In this document: in pieces, positions 23,002 to 31,596 of the stretch | Numbering within the stretch: the stretch's first letter is position 1 | Layout: each line of letters begins with the position of its first letter | Assembly (NCBI RefSeq): GCF_029369745.1 | Contig: NZ_CP120210.1 | Coordinates: 4,278,001-4,342,000 of the forward strand | Direction of reading: 5' to 3' | Origin: Amycolatopsis sp. QT-25 | Lineage (GTDB): Bacteria > Actinomycetota > Actinomycetes > Mycobacteriales > Pseudonocardiaceae | DNA length: 64,000 nucleotides | Notes under the pieces: model-generated | Databases searched by the model: none | What the model was told of the DNA's origin: nothing | Seen by the model: only the letters and a program-made list of their open reading frames with translations | Position numbers and translations under genes: made by a program

Positions 23002-24993
23002 GTGAACGCTCGGGACCGCATCCAAGAACTCGCCGACCAGATCGTCGTCCTTCGCGACGCCTACTACCGGGGCTCGCCGAAGGTGGCCGACGCAGACTAC
23101 GACGCGATCGAAGACGAATTGCGCGGTCTTCTCGAGGCCAACCCCGAGCTGACCCCGGACCCGAATCCGCTCGACCAGGTCGGCGCGCCCGCCGTCCTGC
23201 ACGCACCCATCCGGCACTCGCGTCCGATGTTGTCGCTGGAGAAGGCGACCAAACCCGAGCAGGTCGTAGCGTTCTTCACCCGCTTCCCCGGCCAGCCGGT
23301 GGTCGTGATGCCCAAGCTCGACGGCCTGTCGCTGGCGCTGGTCTACGAGAACGGGCGGCTCGCCAGGGCCGTCACCCGCGGCGACGGGACCACGGGCGAC
23401 GACGTGACCATGCTGGTGCGTGCGCTGACCGACGGTGTCCCGGACGAGGTCGACGCGCCCGGCCGGGTCGAGGTCCGCGGCGAGGCCGTCATGCTGCGCT
23501 CCACTTTCGCCGCCTACAACGAGGTCCACCCGGACAAACCGCTGATCAACCCGCGGAACGCCGCCGCCGGAACCCTGCGTGCCAAGGATCCGGCCACCGT
23601 CGCCGAGCGACGCCTCCAGTTCTTCGCCTTCGACCTCTCCACGGAACCCGACAGCGCGGAAACCGATCTGGACAGCGCGCTGAGCACGCTCGGGTTCGCC
23701 GCCGCCGACATGCGGCGCTGCGAAGACGCCGAGGCGGCGCAGGCCGTCATCACGGCGATCGAGCAGCAGCGCAACGACCTCGACTACGACCTCGATGGTG
23801 CCGTGCTGCGCCTGGCCGATCGTGACGCCTACGCGGCCGCCGGAACCCGGTCCAGCTCCCCGCGCGGCGCGCTGGCGTTCAAGTTTGCCGCCGAGGAGAA
23901 GACCACGGTGCTCGCCGACGTGGTCTGGGATGTCGGCAAGACCGGCAAGATCGCTCCCGTCGCGTGGCTGGAGCCGGTGTTCGTCGGCGGGACCACCGTC
24001 ACCCGGGCGACACTGGCCAACCAGGAGGTCATCCGCGCCCGCGGCATCAAGATCGGCGACACCGTGCTGGTGCGCCGCGCGGGCGACGTGATCCCGTTCG
24101 TGGCGGGTGTCCTCGACGCCTCCAAGCGCACGGGCGAGGAGCGGGAGATCGTGCCGCCGTCGGTGTGCCCCTCGTGCGAAGAACCGTTGACCGAACAGGG
24201 CAACAGCCGGGAACTGTTCTGCACCAACGTCGCCTGCCCCGCACAGACCGTCCGGCGGCTGATCCACTGGGCGTCGCGCGCGGCCGCGGACATCGACGCG
24301 ATCGGCGGGGTCTGGATCGAGCGGCTCGCCGAGGCCGGGATGCTCGAGAACCCGTCGGACTTCTACCGGCTCACCAAGGAAACACTGCTGGAGTTCGACC
24401 GCATCGGCGAAATCTCCGCCACCCGCATGATCGAGTCCATCGACAAGAGCCGCGCCGTCGGCCTGCGCCGGGCGCTGATCGGGCTGGCGATCCCGATGGC
24501 CTCCGAAGGCACCGCCGCGCGGTTGTGCCGGGCGGGCTTCGGTTCGCTGGAAGACGTCGCCGACGCGGGCGAAGAAGGTCTCGTCGCCGTGGAGGACATC
24601 GGCCCGAAGGTCGCCGCGTCCCTGATCGAGCACCTCACCCGGCTGCGTCCCGAACTCGAGCGGCTGCGGGAGGCCGGCGTCTCACTGGACGTGCGCGAAG
24701 AAGACCTTCCGCCGGTCGTCGCGGCCGGCGCGCCGCTGGAAGGCAAGACGGTCGTGGTCACCGGATCGATCAGCAACCCCCGGTCCGGCGAAAAGGTGCC
24801 GCGCCCCACCTTTCAGCGGCTGTGCGAGAAGGCGGGCGCGACCATCGCGTCGTCCGTCTCGGCGAACACAGACCTGCTGATCACCGGCGCCGACGTCGGG
24901 GCGAGCAAATTGACGAAGGCCGAGAAGCTCGAGGTCGAGGTCGTGGACCAAGGCGTGATCTGGCAGCAGTTGATCGAGGCGGGAGTCGTCTGA
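23002..24993 (+). CDS. ligA: NAD+-dependent DNA ligase
   Basis: Seals nicks in duplex DNA in replication and repair. 663 residues from GTG 23002 (VNARDRIQEL matches the usual opening; a GTG at 22978 is possible). Domain Ia (1-65), adenylation domain with catalytic Lys105 in MPKLDGLSLAL and RGDGTTGDDVT, OB fold (about 310-395, GKIAPVAWLEPV), Cys4 zinc finger (CPSCEEPL...LFCTNVACPA), HhH region (about 430-575) and BRCT (about 578-660, GKTVVVTGS, with TRP-free end). Somewhat shorter than canonical LigA (about 700), and the VxPKxDG motif is MPKLDG. Actinomycetes often carry a second ligA, so this could be the accessory copy. A bidirectional terminator follows at 25047. Confidence 0.9.
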   Translation: MNARDRIQELADQIVVLRDAYYRGSPKVADADYDAIEDELRGLLEANPELTPDPNPLDQVGAPAVLHAPIRHSRPMLSLEKATKPEQVVAFFTRFPGQPVVVMPKLDGLSLALVYENGRLARAVTRGDGTTGDDVTMLVRALTDGVPDEVDAPGRVEVRGEAVMLRSTFAAYNEVHPDKPLINPRNAAAGTLRAKDPATVAERRLQFFAFDLSTEPDSAETDLDSALSTLGFAAADMRRCEDAEAAQAVITAIEQQRNDLDYDLDGAVLRLADRDAYAAAGTRSSSPRGALAFKFAAEEKTTVLADVVWDVGKTGKIAPVAWLEPVFVGGTTVTRATLANQEVIRARGIKIGDTVLVRRAGDVIPFVAGVLDASKRTGEEREIVPPSVCPSCEEPLTEQGNSRELFCTNVACPAQTVRRLIHWASRAAADIDAIGGVWIERLAEAGMLENPSDFYRLTKETLLEFDRIGEISATRMIESIDKSRAVGLRRALIGLAIPMASEGTAARLCRAGFGSLEDVADAGEEGLVAVEDIGPKVAASLIEHLTRLRPELERLREAGVSLDVREEDLPPVVAAGAPLEGKTVVVTGSISNPRSGEKVPRPTFQRLCEKAGATIASSVSANTDLLITGADVGASKLTKAEKLEVEVVDQGVIWQQLIEAGVV

Positions 24994-25046
24994 CGAGTGG
25001 CAAAGAGAGCTGTTGACGGGTAAGGCAAAAATGTCGCGTGGGTGCC

Positions 25047-25105
25047 AAGTCCGTGAAGGCCTCCTTGAGGGACCCAGGGTCCCTCAAGGAGGCCTTCACG
25101 GACTT
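25047..25105. terminator. Family B perfect palindrome (copy 1), bidirectional terminator
   Basis: Fifty-nine bases: 29-bp arm starting AAGTCCGTGAAGGCCTCC, single central base, exact complement. It lies between the convergent ligA and 2-MIB synthase genes. Copies 2 and 3 (36637, 46057) share the core GTCCGTGAAGGCCTCCTTGA and also sit between convergent genes. Confidence 0.85.
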
Positions 25106-25144
25106 CAAAACCGGCGCTGGAGCCACCTACGCGGCAGTGGGGTT

Positions 25145-26290
25145 TCAACGCGCCTTACCACTCACCGCCCGGTACCGCGGACTCGTCGAATGCCATTCGA
25201 AACCGCCGCCCATCCATCCCCGCAACCCACGCAAGAACCGTTGCAGTTCAAGGGAAGGCACCGCACTCAGCCGCTCGTACGCCGCTTGGAAGTCGCGGAC
25301 GACGTCGTTGTGCAGTTCGACGGTGATCGCTGTGGCCTCCTCGATCGAGCATTTCCGGTCGCCGGCGATCAGCAGCACCGCGTTGCAAGGCGGCGACTCG
25401 TCCTCGAGGTCTTTGGCGACCGAGTGCACGTCGTTGACGAGCACGGCGGCCGTGCCCGCTTGGATCGCTGCCTCACGGACCCGCGGGTCGTAGTAGAGGT
25501 TCGACGTCAGCTCGTAGCCGCCGAGGACGTCGATCAGCGTCATCGACGTGTAGAAGCTGTCGTGCTGCCGGGCCGCGAGGTACTCCCAGGCGGGCGGGTA
25601 TTTCCCGCTGTGACGCCAGGCCGCGTACGCGGTCCAGCTCACGAACATCGCGAAAGTCGAATAGCAGACACGTTGGACCTGCGCGGCGGTCCCGGCTCGC
25701 CGCAAGAAGCCCGTCCCCGAGTCGAGGGCCACCAGGACCCGGTCGTTTCGCAGCGTTTTGTCGAGGTCGCGGCTGAATTCGCCCAGCGACGGCACCGGGT
25801 CCATGGCGGCCATCGCGAGCGCCAGCTTCGGCGGCAGCTCCGCCGGCACGGCGCCGAGCGACGTGTCGTCGGCGTAGAGGTCGTCGGCGGCCCACCACGC
25901 GGCGTTGAGCCGTGCGGAGATCAGCAGTTTGTCGGGATCCTCGCAGTCCGGGTGGGCGAGCATGACGAGCCTGCCGAACCCCGCCTTCCCGATCTGCTCG
26001 CATTCCTGCTCATCGAACCCGCACTCCCCCGCCCACAGGACCAGTCGCCTGTCGACCTCCTCCGCGAGCGGATCGTCGACGCGTTCGGTGACGGGGCAGT
26101 ACAGCGGCGGCGCGGACCCGTCGCCCCACGGCCGGTAGGCGTAGGCCGGGTCGAGAGCGGGTTCCCCTGGCGGCGGAGTTTTCTCCACCGCCGGGGAAAC
26201 AGCGGTCAACCGGGCCGCCAGCCGAGCGGCTGACGTGCCCAGTCCGCTCGGACCGGCCAGTAGTGTGGCGAGCGCACCCTGTTCGGTCAT
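25145..26290 (-). CDS. 2-methylisoborneol synthase (class I terpene cyclase)
   Basis: Cyclises 2-methyl-GPP to the earthy volatile 2-methylisoborneol. 381 residues. Metal motifs: DDLYADD (136-142) and the NSE triad NDVHSVAKDLEDE (286-298). The N-terminal roughly 75 residues are Pro/Ala-rich and probably disordered (VEKTPPPGEPALDPAYAYRP); in family 2 encapsulin systems such an N-terminal extension directs cargo into the shell. ITYPPL-like CPVTER and later RxHDSFYTSM elements match MIB synthases. Last gene of the operon, 25 bp after the methyltransferase that makes its substrate. The product assignment rests on the operon as well as the motifs. Confidence 0.92.
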   Translation of the reverse strand: MTEQGALATLLAGPSGLGTSAARLAARLTAVSPAVEKTPPPGEPALDPAYAYRPWGDGSAPPLYCPVTERVDDPLAEEVDRRLVLWAGECGFDEQECEQIGKAGFGRLVMLAHPDCEDPDKLLISARLNAAWWAADDLYADDTSLGAVPAELPPKLALAMAAMDPVPSLGEFSRDLDKTLRNDRVLVALDSGTGFLRRAGTAAQVQRVCYSTFAMFVSWTAYAAWRHSGKYPPAWEYLAARQHDSFYTSMTLIDVLGGYELTSNLYYDPRVREAAIQAGTAAVLVNDVHSVAKDLEDESPPCNAVLLIAGDRKCSIEEATAITVELHNDVVRDFQAAYERLSAVPSLELQRFLRGLRGWMGGGFEWHSTSPRYRAVSGKAR

Positions 26291-26315
26291 CGCTTACTCC
26301 GATGGTCTGGCGGGA

Positions 26316-27179
26316 TCAGACGCGGTCCGCGGCGATCAGCAGATAGTGGAAGCTGCCTTCGCGATAGGCGTCCAGGAACGGGCCCTCGATCCCGGTCGCC
26401 ACCGAAGACTTCGCCCGCAGTTCCCAGTACGGGATCGTGTCCGGCGTCAGGTCCACCACCGAGATCGGCACCAGGTCGTTGGCCGTCATGGCCTTGAAGT
26501 ACTGGCTGCGCGGATGGATGTTGCAGGTGTAGTGCTGGTCGATCTGCGCGACGGCCTTGGACCGGCCACCGGTCACGTCGTTGTAGCAGCCGGTGATGGT
26601 GACGTAACGCCCGCCGAACTCCAGCTGTCGCGCGTGCTCGGCGAAGAGCTCGTAGAGGTCCACGTACATGGTGCTTTCGTTGTTCCAGATCGCCTTGCGC
26701 GACCCGGTCTCGAAGCCGGTGTCGAGCATGTTCCGGAAGTGGTAGCGCACCCGGTCGGCGACGCCCCTGATCTCCGCCTGGTGGTTGGCGAACTCGACCT
26801 GCTTCTCCGAGATCGAGATCCCGTCGACGTGACAGCCGAACCGCGCGTTGGCCATGATGCTGGTTCCACCACGCCCGCAGCCGGCGTCGAGGAGCCGGTC
26901 GTCCGGTTCGACGTCGCCGAGGTGGTCGAGCAGGACGTCCGCCTGCGCGGTCTCCAGCCGGTGCATCTCGGCGATGATCCGCTCGTCACGGGTGTTCTCC
27001 GGGCCTTCGAGCACCGACCAGTCGACCTCGCCGATCCCGTAGTGGTGGTGATAGAGCCCGTCCACATCACCCAGACGCAGGTTGACCGGGTCCTTCTCCT
27101 TGTTCCAGTACGACGCCACCGACTTCTGGTATTCGGTGCGCAGCACCTTTGTGGGAGCGGGGGTCCGGGCGATGGTCAC
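26316..27179 (-). CDS. Geranyl diphosphate 2-C-methyltransferase
   Basis: SAM-dependent enzyme that methylates C2 of geranyl diphosphate to 2-methyl-GPP, the substrate of the downstream cyclase. 287 residues from a GTG with AGAAAGGA upstream. Features: YQKSVASYWNKEKDPVNLRLG opening, GLYHHHYGIG (a characteristic of GPPMT), motif I LLDAGCGRGGTSIMAN (about 96-111), and the active-site stretch WNNESTMYVDLYELF. C-terminal YWELRAKSSVATGIE is also family-typical. Located between the shell protein genes and the cyclase gene in one transcription unit. Confidence 0.94.
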   Translation of the reverse strand: MTIARTPAPTKVLRTEYQKSVASYWNKEKDPVNLRLGDVDGLYHHHYGIGEVDWSVLEGPENTRDERIIAEMHRLETAQADVLLDHLGDVEPDDRLLDAGCGRGGTSIMANARFGCHVDGISISEKQVEFANHQAEIRGVADRVRYHFRNMLDTGFETGSRKAIWNNESTMYVDLYELFAEHARQLEFGGRYVTITGCYNDVTGGRSKAVAQIDQHYTCNIHPRSQYFKAMTANDLVPISVVDLTPDTIPYWELRAKSSVATGIEGPFLDAYREGSFHYLLIAADRV

Positions 27180-27232
27180 GTGCGTGGTCCTTTCTGGTGC
27201 TTTGTTGTTCGTCGTCGTCGCCGGCCGGGGTG

Positions 27233-28621
27233 TCACCGTGCGACCTCGACGTTTTCCAGGACGCCGAGCGCGTCGGGTACGAGCACGGCGGCGGAGTAGT
27301 AGGTGCTGACCAGGTAGTTGGCGATCGCCTGTTCGTTGATGCCCTCGAAGCGCACGTTCAGGCCCGGTTCGTACTCGTCGGGAAGACCGGTCTGGTACAG
27401 CCCGATCACGCCGTTGTCCTCCACGCCGGTCCGCATGGCGAGAATCGAGGACGTGCCGCTGTCGGTGACCGGGATCTTGTCGCAGGGCAGGATCGGCACC
27501 CCACGCCAGGCGGTGACCACCTTGCCGTCGACCGTGGTGCCTTCCGGATACAGGCTGCGGCGGGTGCATTCCCTGCCGAACGCGGCGATCGCGCGCGGAT
27601 GGGCGAGGAAGAACTTCGTCTTGCGGCGACGGCTGACGAGTTCGTCCATGTCGTCCGGTGTCGGCGGGCCCGACCTGGTCTGGAACCGTGATTTGAGGTC
27701 GGCGTTGTGCAGCAGCCCGAATTCGCGGTTGTTGATCAGGTCGTGTTCCTGCCGCTCCCGCAGCGCCGACACGGTCAGCCGGAGCTGTTCGGCGAACTGG
27801 TCCATCGGCCCGTTGTAGAGATCGGTCACCCGCGTGTGCACCCGCAGCACCGTCTGCGCGACGGCCAGGTCGTACTCGCGAGGTGAGATCTCGTAGTCGA
27901 CGAACGTGCCCGGCAGCGGTGGCTCGCCGTCGTGCCCGGACGCCATCTCGATCTCTGCTTCGCCCTTGGCGTTCTGGGGCCTTCCCTTGTGCGCCAGCAT
28001 GTCCTGTACGTGGCGGCGCATCGCCTCGGACCGGCCGTTGAGGTCCGCGAAGTCGCCGGCGCGCAGGGTCAGCACGATGACCGGGGTGACGGCCTTGACG
28101 GTGAACGGCCAGTTCCGGTCGATGCCGGCGAGCATTTCGTCACCGAAGTGGTCGCCGTCGGCCATACTCCCGATGGTGGCTTCGGTGCCGTACTCACCCG
28201 GCGCCACCTTGGCGACCTTGCCGTGCGCGACCAGTACGACCTCGTCGAGCGGTGAACCGTGCCGGACGATGATCTCGCCGGGCCGGTACTCGCGCTGCAC
28301 GAATCGGTCGGCGAGCGCGGTGAGGGTGTCGTCGTCGTCGAAACCGCGCAGCAGCGCCAATTCCGCGAGTTCCTGTGGGACGACCCGGACGTCGGTGCCG
28401 ACGTTGGTGAAGCTCACCCGCCCGTCACCGATGGCGTAGGTCAGCCGCCGGTTCACCCGGTACGTGCCGCCGTTCGCCTCGACCCAGGGCAGCATCTTCA
28501 GCAGCCACCGCGGCGTGATGCTCTGCATCTGCGGCCGCGTCTTGGTGGTCGTCGCCAGGTTCCGCGCGGCGGCGGGGCCGAGACTGAGCCGCCGGTCGGC
28601 CTCCGGCGTCGTGGCGGTCAT
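27233..28621 (-). CDS. Family 2B encapsulin shell protein (cNMP-domain, second paralogue)
   Basis: 462 residues. Layout: N-terminal arm with RLSLGPAAARNLATTTKTRPQMQ (10-32), HK97-type shell fold in two parts, and an inserted cyclic-nucleotide-binding-like domain (about 100-215; EIIVRHGSPLDEVVLVAHGKVAK, GDHFGDEML). The phosphate-cassette Arg of true cAMP sensors is not evident (NWPFTVKAVT). The C-terminal block is family-typical: FVDYEISPREYDLAVAQTVL, FGLLHNADL, GPPTPDD, FFLAHPRAIAAF, and LPDEYEPGLNVRF to the end. Earlier literature called such proteins EshA or Crp/Fnr-like regulators; the current view is a nanocompartment shell. The ATG overlaps the TGA of the first paralogue (ATGA), implying coupled, near-stoichiometric synthesis. 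Confidence 0.88.
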   Translation of the reverse strand: MTATTPEADRRLSLGPAAARNLATTTKTRPQMQSITPRWLLKMLPWVEANGGTYRVNRRLTYAIGDGRVSFTNVGTDVRVVPQELAELALLRGFDDDDTLTALADRFVQREYRPGEIIVRHGSPLDEVVLVAHGKVAKVAPGEYGTEATIGSMADGDHFGDEMLAGIDRNWPFTVKAVTPVIVLTLRAGDFADLNGRSEAMRRHVQDMLAHKGRPQNAKGEAEIEMASGHDGEPPLPGTFVDYEISPREYDLAVAQTVLRVHTRVTDLYNGPMDQFAEQLRLTVSALRERQEHDLINNREFGLLHNADLKSRFQTRSGPPTPDDMDELVSRRRKTKFFLAHPRAIAAFGRECTRRSLYPEGTTVDGKVVTAWRGVPILPCDKIPVTDSGTSSILAMRTGVEDNGVIGLYQTGLPDEYEPGLNVRFEGINEQAIANYLVSTYYSAAVLVPDALGVLENVEVAR

Positions 28622-30039
28622 CCTTCGCGGCCGAGTTCGGCGGCTTCGAGGACGGCGAGCGCGTCCGGCACGAGCACGGCGGCGGAGTAGTAGGTGCTGA
28701 CCAGGTAGGAGATGATCGCCTGCTCCGAGATGCCCATGAACCGGACGTTCAGCCCTGGCTCGTATTCGTCCGGCAGGCCGATCTGGCGCAGGCCGACCAC
28801 GCCCTGGCTCTTCTCGCCGGTGCGCATCAAGAGCACGGAGCTGGTGGCGGTCTGGCTCACCGGGATCTTGTTGCACGGCAGGATCGGGACCCCACGCCAC
28901 GACGGCACCTTGTGCCCGCCGAAGTCGACGCCGGTCGGATAGATGCCGCGTTTGCTGCATTCTCGGCTGAACGCGGCGATCGTGCGCGGATGCGCGAGGA
29001 AGAAGCCGGGTTCCTTCCACACCAGGGCGAGCAGGTCGTCGAAGTCGTCCGGCGTGGGCGGGCCGGTGCGGGTCGCGATGCGCTGGGAGAAGTCGGCGTT
29101 GTGGAGCAGGCCGAAGTCCGGGTTGTTGATCATTTCGTACTCTTGGCGCTCGCGCAGCGCTTCGATGGTCAGCCGCAACTGTTGCTCGGTCTGGTCCATC
29201 GGCTGGTTGTAGAGGTCGGAGACGCGGCTGTGGACCCGGAGCACGGTCTGGGCGACGCTCAGTTCGTATTCACGCGGCGAGGTCTCGTAGTCGACGAACG
29301 TGCCGGGCAGCAATGGCTCGCCGTCGTGCCCGGACGAGATGTCGATCTCGGCCTCGCCGAAATCGTTGGCACGCCCGGAGTCCTGCGTCGCCCGCTCGAT
29401 CTGGGCCCGCAGCGATTCGGATTCTTCCAGTACGCGCTCGAAATCCTGGCGGGCCAAGGTGAGCACCGTGCAGGCGGTGGCCGCCTTGGCGGTGAACTCC
29501 CAGATGCCGTCACCGGCGACGAGGGCCTGCGCGCCGAAGTAGTCGCCGTCCTTGACCACGCCGAGCGCGGTCTCGTCACCGTAGGGGCCGGGACCGGTCT
29601 TGGTGATCTTGCCGTGCGCGATGAGATAGACCCGATCGGCCCGGTGACCGAATTCGACGAGCACATCGCCAGCCGCCACTTCCTGCTGCTCGAAGCGGCG
29701 GGCGAGTTCGGCGAGCACCTCTTCGTCGTCGTATCCCTTGAGGGGCTTCAGTTCTCCCAGTTCCGCCGGGATCACGCTCACGTCGGTGCCGGCCTTCACG
29801 AAGGTCACCCGTCCGTCACCGACCGCGTAATTGAGCCGCCGGTTGACCCGATAGGCACCACCGTTGACCTGAACCCATTCGAGCATCTTCAGCAGCCAGC
29901 GGGACGAAATTCCCTGCATCTGCGGAACGGATTTGGTCGTGGTCGCCAGGTTGCGCGCGGCGGCCCGGCCCAAACTCAGCCGCGGATTTTCCGGTCCCTG
30001 AACACCTTCGGCGGCAGTGCCCGATTCGGTCACGGTCAC
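28618..30039 (-). CDS. Family 2B encapsulin shell protein (cNMP-domain, first paralogue)
   Basis: 473 residues from GTG 30039; GTG 30033 is an equal alternative. Same architecture as the downstream paralogue: RLSLGRAAARNLATTTKS arm, SSRWLLKMLEWVQVNGG, inserted cNMP-like domain (about 105-220; GDVLVEFGHRADRVYLIAHG, GDYFGAQALVAGDG), then FVDYETSPREYELSVAQTVLRVH and the C-terminal GLPDEYEPGLNVRFMGISEQA block. It differs from the paralogue mainly in the cNMP domain and the acidic linker before FVDYE. First gene of the operon shell-shell-GPPMT-MIB synthase. Two different shell subunits suggest a mixed (two-component) capsid around the terpene cyclase. Confidence 0.88.
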   Translation of the reverse strand: MTVTESGTAAEGVQGPENPRLSLGRAAARNLATTTKSVPQMQGISSRWLLKMLEWVQVNGGAYRVNRRLNYAVGDGRVTFVKAGTDVSVIPAELGELKPLKGYDDEEVLAELARRFEQQEVAAGDVLVEFGHRADRVYLIAHGKITKTGPGPYGDETALGVVKDGDYFGAQALVAGDGIWEFTAKAATACTVLTLARQDFERVLEESESLRAQIERATQDSGRANDFGEAEIDISSGHDGEPLLPGTFVDYETSPREYELSVAQTVLRVHSRVSDLYNQPMDQTEQQLRLTIEALRERQEYEMINNPDFGLLHNADFSQRIATRTGPPTPDDFDDLLALVWKEPGFFLAHPRTIAAFSRECSKRGIYPTGVDFGGHKVPSWRGVPILPCNKIPVSQTATSSVLLMRTGEKSQGVVGLRQIGLPDEYEPGLNVRFMGISEQAIISYLVSTYYSAAVLVPDALAVLEAAELGREG

Positions 30040-30131
30040 AGCAAGGTCCACCCTTCGATAGTCGTGCGAACAAACAAGAACCACAAGTCGCGGCGTGCCG
30101 GTCGTACCCCGAAGTGCGGCCCCGCAGGATC

Positions 30132-30219
30132 AACATAGCAAGGTGTTTTTCCCGCACAAGCGCACTTTCAGGTAATAAGACAAGGCCACCCGAATGCCGA
30201 TTTCACCTTTGTGCGGGAA
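30132..30219 (-). promoter_or_regulatory. Probable promoter and distal inverted repeat of the encapsulin/2-MIB operon
   Basis: On the minus strand TTGTGC (30159-30154) and TATGTT (30137-30132) are separated by 16 bp, a plausible -35/-10 pair about 95 bp before the first start codon. The -35 lies inside an 11-bp perfect inverted repeat: TTCCCGCACAA (30149-30159) and TTGTGCGGGAA (30209-30219), centres 60 bp apart. This could be a pair of operator half-sites. The rest of 30040-30492 shows no gene. Confidence 0.5.
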
Positions 30220-30492
30220 CGGTTTTGCCGCGTTACTCGACGCTTGAATCCGCCACACAATCGGTTCAGCATTTGTGCTGAGGTGTCATGCGAGGCCGCG
30301 CCGGGACTCCTGGGTGTACCCGCGATGCGGCCGTTGGAGTGGCCGCGCCGAACACTTTCGGGTCGCCACCGGATCCGCGTTCGGCATCCACTCGACGGAC
30401 AGCGACGAAACAGAGGGTCGCGTTCGGACACTCCGTCGTGTCACGGTTCAGCCCCTTGCCGATATGTCAGCGACGGATGTACTGTCCTGCCC

Positions 30493-30831
30493 GTGCTGAC
30501 GTGTGAGACCCAGGGCGCCGCGCTCGCCCGGCTCGGCCGCGCCCTGGCCGACCCGAACCGTTGCCGGATCCTGGTCGCCCTGCTCGACGGAGTGAACTAC
30601 CCCGGCAGGCTGGCCGGCGAGCTCGGCTTGAGCCGCTCGAACGTGTCGAACCATCTCGCCTGCCTGCGCGGCTGCGGACTGGTCGTGGCCACCTACGAGG
30701 GCAGGCAGGTCCGCTACTCGCTGGCGGACGCGCATCTTGCCCGCGCGCTGCGGGAACTGGTCCAGGTCGTCCTCGCCGTCGACACCGCCGAGCCCTGTGT
30801 GGACGATGCCGTCCTTCAGGTGCTTCCATGA
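30493..30831 (+). CDS. cmtR: ArsR/SmtB-family metal sensor, CmtR type
   Basis: Metal-responsive repressor of 112 residues starting at GTG. Winged-helix HTH LAGELGLSRSNVSNHLACLRGCGLV. The three Cys ligands that define the Cd/Pb sensor CmtR are present at the same numbers as I recall for the mycobacterial protein: Cys57 and Cys61 in the recognition helix (CLRGC) and Cys102 near the C-terminus (EPCVDD). No ribosome site is obvious, so the transcript may be leaderless. The stop overlaps the start of the transporter gene (ATGA). Confidence 0.9.
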   Translation: MLTCETQGAALARLGRALADPNRCRILVALLDGVNYPGRLAGELGLSRSNVSNHLACLRGCGLVVATYEGRQVRYSLADAHLARALRELVQVVLAVDTAEPCVDDAVLQVLP

Positions 30832-31469
30832 ACTCCTGCGCGGACGGCTGCTGCGACACGAAGTCCGGAGTGGACGCGGCTCGCCGTGTCGCGCTGTCGC
30901 GCCGGGTCCGGCTCTTGGTCGCCGCGACGATCACCTACAACGTCGCCGAGGCGGTCGTCGCCATCTCCGCGGGCACCGTCGCCTCCTCGACCGCCCTGAT
31001 CGGCTTCGGCCTGGACTCGGTCATCGAAGTCGCCTCCGCCGCGGCCGTCGCCTGGCAGTTCTCCGGCAAGGACCCCGAGGCCCGCGAACGCACCGCGCTC
31101 AAGGTGATCGCGGTGTCGTTCTTCGCGCTCGCCGCGTACGTCACCGTCGAATCGGTTCGCGCCCTGTTCGGCGCCGACCACGCCGAGCACTCCCCCGTCG
31201 GCATCGTGCTGGCGACGATCTCCCTGCTCGTGATGCCTTTCCTGTCCTACGCCCAGCGTCGCGCCGGGCGCGAACTCGGCTCCGCGAGCGCCGTCGCCGA
31301 CTCGAAGCAGACCTTGCTGTGCACCTGGCTTTCCGGTGTACTGCTCGTCGGCTTGCTGCTCAACAGCCTGTTCGGCTGGTACTGGGCCGATCCGCTGGTC
31401 GCGCTCGTCATCGCCGTGGTCGCGGTCAAGGAAGGCCGCGAGGCCTGGCGCGGCGAGCACTGCTGCTGA
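30828..31469 (+). CDS. Cation transporter (cation-diffusion-facilitator-like) with Cys-rich ends
   Basis: Membrane protein of 213 residues with about six helices. The cytosolic N-terminus MNSCADGCCDTKSG and the C-terminus GEHCC are thiol-rich and likely bind soft metals. Membrane ligand candidates: TYNVAEAVVAISAG and GFGLDSVIEVASA (family Asp/Glu), later VADSKQTLLCTWLSG and ADPLVALVIAVVAVKEG. It lacks the long cytosolic C-terminal domain of classical CDF proteins. Coupled to cmtR by a 4-bp overlap, so probably exports the metal that CmtR senses (Cd, Pb or Zn). Confidence 0.85.
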   Translation: MNSCADGCCDTKSGVDAARRVALSRRVRLLVAATITYNVAEAVVAISAGTVASSTALIGFGLDSVIEVASAAAVAWQFSGKDPEARERTALKVIAVSFFALAAYVTVESVRALFGADHAEHSPVGIVLATISLLVMPFLSYAQRRAGRELGSASAVADSKQTLLCTWLSGVLLVGLLLNSLFGWYWADPLVALVIAVVAVKEGREAWRGEHCC

Positions 31470-31596
31470 ACGGAGCGTCCTGACCCGGTCCGCACGCCGG
31501 AACCGTTACCGGACCTCAGGCCGGCGAAACGGCTCGTCGCCCGCAAATGAGCCGCGTCGTCCACGACTTCGAGTCGACAGCCCAGGCAACTTCGCG

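Noticed and set aside
22375..24633. 752-residue minus-strand frame opposite the exchanger and ligA
   Set aside because: Shadow of two conserved genes; composition is Arg/Gly/Asp-rich without domains.
27233..30039. Crp/Fnr-type transcription factors
   Set aside because: Cyclic-nucleotide-like domain is present but there is no HTH; the C-terminal half matches the family 2 encapsulin shell instead.
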